A stretch of 64,000 nt of DNA from Acholeplasmatales bacterium (GTDB lineage Bacteria > Bacillota_I > Bacilli_A > Acholeplasmatales > JAEDCM01). Below are positions 24,922 to 32,300 of the stretch, in pieces (within the stretch, counting starts at the first letter, position 1; every line of letters starts with the position of its first letter). The notes below the pieces were generated by a model. The model saw only the letters and a program-made list of their open reading frames with translations. It was not told the DNA's origin and did not search any database. Both the position numbers and the translations under genes were made by a program. The stretch covers positions 1-64,000 of the forward strand of contig JAGCWW010000020.1 in the NCBI GenBank assembly GCA_017961685.1. The letters are read 5' to 3'.

Positions 24922-26826
24922 ATGGTTAATGTAAGAAAAATTGTTAATTCAAGATGTAAGGCATTAGAAAATAGTAAAATGGATTTAGAAGCTATCTATA
25001 ATGTTATGTTTAGTAATGAAAAATATTATTTTGCTGAAGAAAATAATGGTTATAAAATTACTAAACATACTTATGGTGAAGTTGATAAAAAAATTAAAGA
25101 CTATGCTTATTCTATAAATAAAATATATCCCAATTTAAAAGATGAATATATAGGTATTTCTATAGATTCATCACTTGAATGGATATATATGTTTTGGGCT
25201 ACAATTTTATCTAATAATAAACCATTTTTAATTAATTTAAGACATCCAAAAGAATTAACTAATAATCTTTTAGATGATTTGGGTTGTAAATATTTAATTG
25301 GAAAAGATTTAGGTTATAATGGTACTTTAATTAAAATAGAAGATTTAAATTTAAAAGTAGAAGATAATTATAAATTTAATTATTCTAATGAATTATGCTT
25401 ATCAACAAGTGCCACAACACTAAAACGTAAGATAGTATTTTATACAGGATTAGAATTATCTAATCAAATATTAAACGTAAAAGAAGTACTTAGATGTAAT
25501 AAAAGAGTTAAAAAGCATTATAAAAATCAAATTAAGTTATTAGTATTCTTACCACTATATCATATCTTTGGACTTATTGCGGTATATATTTGGTTCTGTT
25601 TCTTTGGTAGAACATTAGTATTCTTAAAAGATTATTCATCTAATACTATACTTAATACTATTAAGATGAATAAAGTTACCCATGTTTTTGGTGTGCCACT
25701 ATTCTGGCATTCTATTGAAAAAGAAATATTAAAAGAAGTAAGTAAAAAACCTAAGAAGATTCAAGATAAGTTTTATAATGGTATGGAAAAAACGCTTAAA
25801 CTTCAAAAGAAATTTCCTAATCTAGGATTAAGACTTTCTATGAAGGGAATGAAGGAAATCACAGATAACTTATTTGGTAGACAAATTAAGTTTTTAATTA
25901 GTGGTGGATCATATATTAAAGATTCTACATTAAAACTAATAAATGCCTTAGGTTACCCACTTTACAATGGTTATGGTATGAGCGAAATAGGTGTTACATC
26001 AGTTGAATTAGGTAATATTACAGATAGACTTAAAAACTCTATTGGTAAACCATTACCATCAGTTGAATATAAAATAGTTGATGATATTTTATATGTAAAA
26101 GGTAAATCAATTAGTCATAAGATAATGATTAATAGAAATATAGAAATAATTGATGATTTCTTTAAAACAAATGATGTTGTAAAAAAAGATAATGATAATA
26201 GATATTATATTTTAGGTAGAGCGGATGATTTATTTATTTCAACTAATGGAGAAAACATTAGCCCTGATGAAATAGAAAAATTAATCAATGTTGAAAATAT
26301 TGAAAATTATTCTATTATAAATTATCAAAATGAATTATCATTAATCATTCAAGTTAAAAAATATTTAACAAATATTCAAAAGGATAGGATTAATGAAAGT
26401 GTAATTGATAATATTAACAAACTTGATAATTCCTTTAAACCAACAAAGATTTATTATACTTTTGATTCTTTAATGAGTGAAAATGCGATAAAGGTTAGTA
26501 GAAAATATTTACTTGATAAATTAGAGAAAAAAGAAGTAAATCTATTAGAATTTAAGGAAATTAAAACAGAAGAGAATAGTGAAATTGATTGTGATATCAA
26601 CATCTTAAATAAAGTAGTAGATATTATGGCAAGTATTTTAGATAAGAAAAATGATGAAATTGGTATTGATGCGAACTTTTTCTTTGATTTAGGTGGATCT
26701 AGCTTAGATTATTATAATCTAATTAGTATGATTACTACAGAATTTAAAGTAGAAATAAATTTAGATAATAATTCAAGTTTTTATACAGCTAGAAGTATAG
26801 CAAAAATGCTAGAGGAATTAGTATAA
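24922..26826 (+). CDS. AMP-forming acyl ligase fused to a C-terminal acyl carrier domain
   Basis: An adenylating enzyme of 634 residues that should activate a fatty acid or other carboxylate and load it on a carrier. The adenylation domain shows LPLYHIFGL, NGYGMSEIG, GRADDLFISTNGENISPDEIE and a late catalytic-type Lys in NAIKVSRKYL. The phosphate loop is atypical: STSATTLKRK at about 160-169 in place of TSGTTGxPK. Residues from about 555 form a carrier domain with FFDLGGSSLDY; Ser594 is the likely phosphopantetheine site. Its stop overlaps the next start by one base. Self-loading ligase-carrier fusions are known from lipid and polyketide pathways, but the product here is unknown. Confidence 0.83.
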   Translation: MVNVRKIVNSRCKALENSKMDLEAIYNVMFSNEKYYFAEENNGYKITKHTYGEVDKKIKDYAYSINKIYPNLKDEYIGISIDSSLEWIYMFWATILSNNKPFLINLRHPKELTNNLLDDLGCKYLIGKDLGYNGTLIKIEDLNLKVEDNYKFNYSNELCLSTSATTLKRKIVFYTGLELSNQILNVKEVLRCNKRVKKHYKNQIKLLVFLPLYHIFGLIAVYIWFCFFGRTLVFLKDYSSNTILNTIKMNKVTHVFGVPLFWHSIEKEILKEVSKKPKKIQDKFYNGMEKTLKLQKKFPNLGLRLSMKGMKEITDNLFGRQIKFLISGGSYIKDSTLKLINALGYPLYNGYGMSEIGVTSVELGNITDRLKNSIGKPLPSVEYKIVDDILYVKGKSISHKIMINRNIEIIDDFFKTNDVVKKDNDNRYYILGRADDLFISTNGENISPDEIEKLINVENIENYSIINYQNELSLIIQVKKYLTNIQKDRINESVIDNINKLDNSFKPTKIYYTFDSLMSENAIKVSRKYLLDKLEKKEVNLLEFKEIKTEENSEIDCDINILNKVVDIMASILDKKNDEIGIDANFFFDLGGSSLDYYNLISMITTEFKVEINLDNNSSFYTARSIAKMLEELV

Positions 26827-28088
26827 TGTTTATCCTATATTTGCTTGGATATATCCTCGCATGGCCCGTGCAGTTTATATATTTTAAGAAGAAAATATAT
26901 TATGAGGATAGGAAAAGCCAAGGAAGAAGAATTAAGGGCGGAGCCATAATAATATCTAATCATAGATCTTTTAAAGATTATATGATGTATATGTATGTTT
27001 TCTATTTTAGGAAAATGTATTGTTTAATGTCGGAACTTATTTATAAGAAAGGGCGTATTTTAGCCTTTTTAGTAACATGCTTAGGCGGAATAAAAGTTGA
27101 TAGATTTTCTTTTGATATGTCTTTTATAGGTAAATCAGTAGATTTACTTGAAAGAAAAAAGAAAGCTATTGTAATATTCCCTGAAGCTAAAATTAATAAA
27201 GAAAAAAGATTACAACGTTTTACAACAAGTTATATTCTAATGGCTTTAAAAGCTAACGTTCCAATTATACCAGTTTATACACTTGGTAAATATGGTTTAT
27301 TTAGACGTAGTAGAATGGCTATAGGTAAAAAGATATATTTATCTGATTATTGTAATAATACTAATCCTACAAAAGAAGAATTAGAATATTTAAATAAAAT
27401 AGTTGTAGATAAAATATATGAACTAGAGAAAATGGTTAAAGAAAAAATGCTTATTGAAGAATATGGTAAAGCATTTTCTCTTAAAAAGTTTAGTTTTGAT
27501 TTAGGTAGATTATTAGTCTTTATAATGAACTTACATTTTAGAGTAAAAGTAATTAATAAGAAAAATAAGAAAATTAAGGGTGGCTATATTATTGTTGCTA
27601 ACCATTCTATGTTTAAAGATCCATTGATTTTAATTAATGCTTTTAAAAATAGAAGAATTAGAATTTTGGCTGCGGAAATAGTTTTTGATGGGCATAAGGT
27701 TAGAAGTCATTTAATGAAGAAGATGGGCATTATTAGAATTGATAGATCTAAATATGATATTGATGCAGTAACAAAATGTATTGATGTTTTAAAAGGACAT
27801 GGTGTTTTAGTAATTTTCCCTGAAGGACATATCGATAGGGAAAATGGTATTAATGCCTTTAAGGGTGGTGCAGCCTTTATGGCTCAACAGGCAAATGTAC
27901 CTATTTTACCTGTATTTATAGAACCAAAAAGGCGCCATTTAAGATACCGTGTTAATATCGGTAATATGATAGATACAAGAAGTATTTGTACTAATAAATA
28001 TTCAACTACAGAACTAGATAAATTATCAGAAATGATATTTGATAGTATGAAGAAATTAGAAGAAAGTGTGGTAAATAAAAATGGATAA
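26826..28088 (+). CDS. Double-domain PlsC-like acyltransferase
   Basis: Two complete LPLAT/PlsC domains in one chain of 420 residues. The first has a membrane segment, the catalytic NHRSFKD (His46, Asp51) and VIFPEAKIN. The second has NHSMFKD (His260, Asp265), VIFPEGHIDRENG and PILPVFIEP. PlsC enzymes move an acyl chain from acyl-ACP or acyl-CoA to lysophosphatidate. Two domains in one protein could acylate both glycerol positions or two acceptors; the first domain has a less typical second motif (PEAK). It overlaps its neighbours by one and eight bases, which couples its translation to the ligase and the ACP. Confidence 0.85.
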   Translation: MFILYLLGYILAWPVQFIYFKKKIYYEDRKSQGRRIKGGAIIISNHRSFKDYMMYMYVFYFRKMYCLMSELIYKKGRILAFLVTCLGGIKVDRFSFDMSFIGKSVDLLERKKKAIVIFPEAKINKEKRLQRFTTSYILMALKANVPIIPVYTLGKYGLFRRSRMAIGKKIYLSDYCNNTNPTKEELEYLNKIVVDKIYELEKMVKEKMLIEEYGKAFSLKKFSFDLGRLLVFIMNLHFRVKVINKKNKKIKGGYIIVANHSMFKDPLILINAFKNRRIRILAAEIVFDGHKVRSHLMKKMGIIRIDRSKYDIDAVTKCIDVLKGHGVLVIFPEGHIDRENGINAFKGGAAFMAQQANVPILPVFIEPKRRHLRYRVNIGNMIDTRSICTNKYSTTELDKLSEMIFDSMKKLEESVVNKNG

Positions 28089-28317
28089 TACGTTTGATAG
28101 ATTAAAAGTTATCCTAGAAAGGATTAAACCAGATTGTGATTACTCAAATATTACAGAAGATTCAGATATTAAAAATGATTTAAATCTTAATTCTATTGGC
28201 TTCTTATATTTAGTATTAGGTATAGAAGAAGAATTTATGGTTGAAATACATAATGTTAATTCTGATGAATTTAAAACAGTAAAAGATGTAATTACTTATC
28301 TAGAAAATAATAAATAA
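28081..28317 (+). CDS. Acyl carrier protein
   Basis: A free carrier protein of 78 residues, acidic, with the usual four-helix pattern. The attachment motif is LNLNSIGFLYL, with NSI in place of the common DSL; the Ser of this motif should carry phosphopantetheine. It starts inside the PlsC gene (8-base overlap) and its stop overlaps the next start (TAATG). It is probably a dedicated carrier for this operon and not the general fatty-acid ACP, since no fab genes are nearby. Confidence 0.85.
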   Translation: MDNTFDRLKVILERIKPDCDYSNITEDSDIKNDLNLNSIGFLYLVLGIEEEFMVEIHNVNSDEFKTVKDVITYLENNK

Positions 28318-28694
28318 TGAAATTTGTTATTAAAGAACCTAAAAGAGGAGATATTGTAAAAGTTCTAATTTCAAATAATATTTACCATTTTGGTATTTAT
28401 TTAGGAAATGATGAAGTTGTTGAATATGGTAGTCAGCGTGATTTTGTTAAAGCAAATAAAGAAAACGTTGTGGTACAAAAAAGCAGTATGACTGATTTTT
28501 TAGATGGAAAGAATGTATTAGTTGCTAAATTATCATTATTAGAAAAGATAAAAAGAAATAGTGTAAATAAAACAATTAAAATTGCTTTATCTAGATTAGG
28601 TGAGGCTAAATATGATTTATTTAAAAATAACTGCGAACATTTTGTAAATGAATGTGTATTTAATAAGCATATATCATATCAATTAAAGAAATAG
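28317..28694 (+). CDS. LRAT-family (NCEHF) acyltransferase or hydrolase
   Basis: A 125-residue thiol enzyme of the LRAT/HRASLS type within the NlpC/P60 superfamily. Motifs are RGDIVKV, YHFGIYLGNDEVVEYG with the first catalytic His (His24), and the hallmark NNCEHFVNEC with Cys106 as nucleophile. The usual second His (VVH) is replaced by Glu (VVE). Eukaryotic members transfer acyl chains from phospholipids to retinol or amines, or hydrolyse phospholipids. This gene ends a translationally coupled operon of acyl-activating and acyl-transferring genes, so an acyl transfer to or from lipid is likely. There is no signal peptide. The stop overlaps the -35 of the next promoter. Confidence 0.82.
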   Translation: MKFVIKEPKRGDIVKVLISNNIYHFGIYLGNDEVVEYGSQRDFVKANKENVVVQKSSMTDFLDGKNVLVAKLSLLEKIKRNSVNKTIKIALSRLGEAKYDLFKNNCEHFVNECVFNKHISYQLKK

Positions 28695-28696
28695 TT

Positions 28697-28725
28697 TTGC
28701 ATTCTTATTAATATTATAGTATAAT
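28697..28725 (+). promoter_or_regulatory. Plus-strand promoter P1 of the putative antisense unit 1
   Basis: TTGCAT (28697-28702) and TATAAT (28720-28725) are 17 bases apart. Transcription would start near 28732 and run into hairpin A with no protein gene ahead of it. Confidence 0.7.
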
Positions 28726-28743
28726 ATAGGTGACAGTAGAGTG

Positions 28744-28790
28744 AAAAAAAGAAGGTAGAGTTGGTGGCTCTACCTTCTTTGCTTTTGGTG
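28744..28790 (+). repeat. Tandem repeat unit 1 (hairpin A)
   Basis: This 47-base unit is repeated at 28851-28897 (period 107 bases) with only a few differences. It contains a perfect 13-bp hairpin, AAAGAAGGTAGAG/CTCTACCTTCTTT, at 28748-28780 with a TTGGTGG loop. The A-run to the left makes it a strong terminator for minus-strand transcripts. Confidence 0.8.
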
Positions 28791-28798
28791 GGAGACTG

Positions 28799-28827
28799 TT
28801 GATTTTTTTGTGATAATATTATATAAT
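28799..28827 (+). promoter_or_regulatory. Plus-strand promoter P2 of the putative antitoxin RNA
   Basis: TTGATT (28799-28804) and TATAAT (28822-28827) are 17 bases apart. The predicted RNA starts near 28834 and is antisense to the 3' end of the minus-strand toxin mRNA. Confidence 0.7.
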
Positions 28828-28833
28828 GATAAT

Positions 28834-28932
28834 GGCAGTATGTTAGATAAAAAAAAAGAAGGTAGAGTTCGTGGCTCTGCCTTCTTTGCTTTTGGAGGTG
28901 GCAGAATGTTAGATAGTTCTAGCTAGAACTAG
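28834..28932 (+). ncRNA. Putative antitoxin RNA (antisense to the toxin mRNA 3' end)
   Basis: RNA predicted from promoter P2. It carries hairpin B (28855-28887), and if it reads past that, a second self-complementary stretch AGTTCTAG/CTAGAACT (about 28916-28931). It is convergent with and overlaps the toxin transcript, the arrangement of BsrG/SR4 and TxpA/RatA. Its 3' end is uncertain because the plus-strand T-run (GCTTTT) is modest. Confidence 0.45.
28849..28887 (-). terminator. Shared hairpin B, terminator of the toxin mRNA
   Basis: A 13-bp stem (one G-U pair) with a TTCGTGG loop. Read on the minus strand it is followed by nine T, an ideal terminator; read on the plus strand it is followed by GCTTTT. 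Hairpin A at 28748-28780 is a second copy. Confidence 0.75.
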
Positions 28933-28943
28933 AACAGACAAAC

Positions 28944-29015
28944 CTATTTTTTAGGCTTATCAAGAAAGTGTGCGATGACAACGAGTATCACCACAAGGAT
29001 TACTAGGTAATCCAT
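28944..29015 (-). CDS. 23-residue hydrophobic peptide, putative type I toxin
   Basis: A short gene with a perfect AAGGAGG site four bases before its ATG (29013-29015). The peptide starts MDYLVILVVILVVIAHF and ends DKPKK: one membrane helix with a charged tail, the profile of Fst/TxpA/BsrG-type toxins that damage the membrane. It follows the leader peptide ORF by one base (TAG-T-ATG), so translation is probably coupled. In the mRNA, GGTGGCAG in the 5' leader (29042-29035) is complementary to CTGCCACC in the 3' UTR (28904-28897), and the adjacent CCTCC could also cover a GGAGG site. Such 5'-3' pairing is typical of type I toxin mRNAs. Toxicity is inferred. Confidence 0.7.
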   Translation of the reverse strand: MDYLVILVVILVVIAHFLDKPKK

Positions 29016-29016
29016 A

Positions 29017-29061
29017 CTACCTCCTTATCATATGCTGCCACCCTTTTTTGATAGTAATCAT
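29017..29061 (-). CDS. 14-residue leader peptide coupled to the toxin gene
   Basis: An ORF of 14 codons starting MITIKKGWQH with GGAGG (29074-29070) 8 bases upstream. Its stop TAG lies inside the toxin's ribosome binding region and one base before the toxin ATG. This resembles mok-hok coupling, where translation of a leader controls toxin translation. Confidence 0.55.
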   Translation of the reverse strand: MITIKKGWQHMIRR

Positions 29062-29083
29062 ACTGTCAACCTCCGGCATTTTT

Positions 29084-29112
29084 ATTATACCAAAATCAAT
29101 CAATCAAAACAA
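29084..29112 (-). promoter_or_regulatory. Toxin promoter
   Basis: On the minus strand, TTGTTT (29112-29107) and an extended -10 TGGTATAAT (TATAAT at 29089-29084) are 17 bases apart. The transcript would start near 29077, giving a leader of about 60 bases before the toxin. Confidence 0.65.
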
Positions 29113-29119
29113 CAAAAAA

Positions 29120-29145
29120 ACGGCTAAAACTAGCCGTATTTTTTG
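29120..29145. terminator. Bidirectional terminator beside the toxin promoter
   Basis: A 7-bp stem ACGGCTA/TAGCCGT with an AAAC loop, A-run on the left and T-run on the right. It separates the toxin locus from what follows. Confidence 0.75.
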
Positions 29146-29219
29146 AAAAATTCAGTTATCAACATTTTATCAAATTCAGTTTATTTTTATACTTTTTTTA
29201 TCAAAAAAATATTACTAAA

Positions 29220-29247
29220 GTTTAGTTGTTTTTAACTAAACCTTTTT
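29220..29247 (+). terminator. Terminator without an obvious upstream gene
   Basis: An 8-bp stem GTTTAGTT/AACTAAAC with a GTTTTT loop, followed by CCTTTTTA. No gene lies between it and the terminator at 29120. The stretch 29146-29219 shows no gene. Confidence 0.6.
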
Positions 29248-29314
29248 ATTTTATACTATTTGTTTTATAATAAGAATGTATGAAACAATATGTATAAATT
29301 AGGGAGAGTATTTT

Positions 29315-32300
29315 ATGAAGAAAGTATTACCATACTTTTTTTCCTTAGTAACAGTTGGGCTTTCTATTTTTTTGATTATGTATTTTAAGCCATTTACTAA
29401 GAAGGAAAAAACAACGACAAAAGTTAATACTACAACTACTATTGTTAATCAAACAACAGCTAATCAAACTACTGTTAAACCACACACAACAATTAAGCAA
29501 AACACTACTGTTAAGCAAACTACAACAATTAAGCAAACAGAAGAAAAGGAATATAAAGTGTTGTTTGATTCAGATGGTGGAGACTTAGTTGATAGTCAAA
29601 TAGTAAAAGAAGGAAGTAAGCTTACTAAACCAAAGGATCCAACAAAAGAAGGACATACTTTCTTAGGTTGGTATTTAGATGAAACATTAGTTGATTTAGA
29701 TACTTATTGTGTTACTAAAGATGTAACATTAAAAGCAAACTGGAGTGTTAATAGTTATACTGTTACATTCATATCTTATGTATTTGATACAGATTATTCA
29801 TCTACTCATCAACGTGAATATGGATCACTTGCAAAGTATTCAGCAGAAGAACCACTTGAAGCTATGACATTTGAAGGTTGGTATTTAGATGGTGAATTAA
29901 TTTCTACAGAATTAAGTTGTGAATTTATTATGCCTAGTAAAGATGTTACTATCAGAGCTGTTTATCAATTAATAGATTGCAAATTAGAATTTGTTAATTT
30001 AGGTGATGGAACAGGTACTGTTCAGGGATTAGGAACTTATAAAAGTTATAAAGAATTTACTGTTACAGCTGTTGCTGATGAAGGCTCATATTTTGCTGGT
30101 TGGTACTCTAGTCCAAATGCAACTAGTGCCTTTAATTACTATCCTACTCGATGCGAAAGTATATATGATGATAGAGTTTTATATGGTGCTTTTATAAAGG
30201 ATAATAGAGATTATACCGTAGAACACTATTTAGAAAACTTAGATGGAACATATAGTGAGGCATATTATACTGAAACATTATATGGTCAATATGAAAAAAT
30301 GACTAATGCTACTCCAAAAGAATATGTAGGATTTACTCCAAAGGAATTCAGTCAAGAAAAACTATCATTACTTGAAGATACAACAATTAAAATATATTAT
30401 GAGAGAAACGAATATAATTTAATTATAAACGTATTAGATGAAGCATTAGGTAGTGTTAGTGGAGAAGGAACTTATAAGTTTGGTGAAGAAATAGAGGCTG
30501 TTGCAACCCCAACAAATGGTCATAGAGTTGAAGGATGGTATGTTGATGGTATATTCCTACATAAAAACACAAATTATCTCATAACTATGCCAAATTATGA
30601 TTTAGCATTTTGTGTTAAATTTGAGATTAGAGATGATATAGGATATAAGGTTAATCATTATTTATGGCAAGAAGATAGAACATATGAATTAATTGATACT
30701 GAAACACTTATTGGTCCATATTTAGGGACAACAAATGCAGTTGCTAAAACATCTGAATATTATAAAGCAATTGAATTTGATCAAATTATAATTGATCCAA
30801 GTAAGAATATGTGTGTTAATATTTATTACTATCCAACAAATTATGAACTAAGAGTTGCGGTAAGTAATAATTATCATACAAATGAGTTTGCTGATAAAGT
30901 GGCTATTATAACTGCTGCTAGTAAAGAGATGAAAAGTGGATTTGAAGAAGAGACTGTGAAATATTTTGACTATTATAACTTTAGTTTAAATGGTTATTCT
31001 ACAAGTGCACTATATAATAGTTATTATGGTATAGGGAAGACTTATCAAGAATGGATAGACTTTTATGAGATGCCTAATGATAATCTAGATTATCCATATT
31101 TTGTTGATGAAAATGGTTATTTTAATCCATCGTTTTATGGATATGGTAGAGATGTTACACGTAAAATTCCAAAAGATATGAATAGTGTTGCTGGAAAATG
31201 CTATTCTTATATATGTGATTATCTTTTTGATAATTATTATGATTATGAGTTAAATATTTATCATTTAACAACTTCATCTGGAGAATTCTATTTTTATGCA
31301 AACGTAGGTAAATATACTCCTGGATTTTATGTGACAGACTTTGAGAATAGCTCTTTAACAGTAGAAATAGAGATTAGTGTGGATGGTATTATTAGAACAG
31401 GTGCAAAGAAATATGATGAAAATGGCTTTGTTAGCGAATATAACGGTTCACAAATGAGTCATACGATTTCGATTTATATGCCTTATGATGAATTCTGCGA
31501 AAGATTTGTTGCAAATGCAGATTATTCAAGTAGTTGTATTGATTCATACTCTAGAGGATATAGTGACAAAGTATTCTACCAATATGGTGAAGAAGCAGTT
31601 TTAACTGCTATTCCTAGCTCAGGAAATCTTTTTGTTGGATGGTATGAAGGAGATAATTTATTATCTGATTTGCCAAATTACACTTATCATATGAGTAATC
31701 ATGATACAATTATTAGAGCCGTATTTGAACCTAATATTAGTGAAATTATATCTGATATCATAAATGAAATAGAAGAAAGTGAAGATAACACATTCTACTT
31801 TGGATATTATCCTCAATCAAGAGTTGATAGTTCATATGAAACTTATATAAATAGTTTTGGAATAGAAAAACCAATAGTAGGTGATTTAAAGGGTTGGCAA
31901 ATAAACTATTATTATATAGATGCCGATTATAATACAATGGCTTATTATAACCTTGATACAAATAATGACGGCCAATATGATTTTATGGGTATAAGTGATG
32001 TTGTTGATAAGGACTATAGTTTTTTAAATCCTATCTGGTTTAAATATGAACCAATTAAATGGAACATACTTAAAAAAGAAGATGGAAAAGTAATGGCTAT
32101 TACAGATTTAATTATTGATTGTACATGGTTCTATTGGGGAAATAAACCTGGAAATAAGGATCATAATGGTGGAGAAGGCTATAATAGTAATTATGAATTC
32201 TCAGATATAAGAAAATGGCTAAATGATTATTTCTATAATGTTGCATTTAAGGAATATGAAAAAGAGTTAATAGAAGAGGTAGAAGTTAATAACGGAAGAG

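Noticed and set aside
28840-28926. Plus-strand ORF of 28 codons through hairpin B
   Set aside because: No ribosome binding site, and its sequence is set by the RNA hairpin and the repeat; the first unit does not keep the frame.
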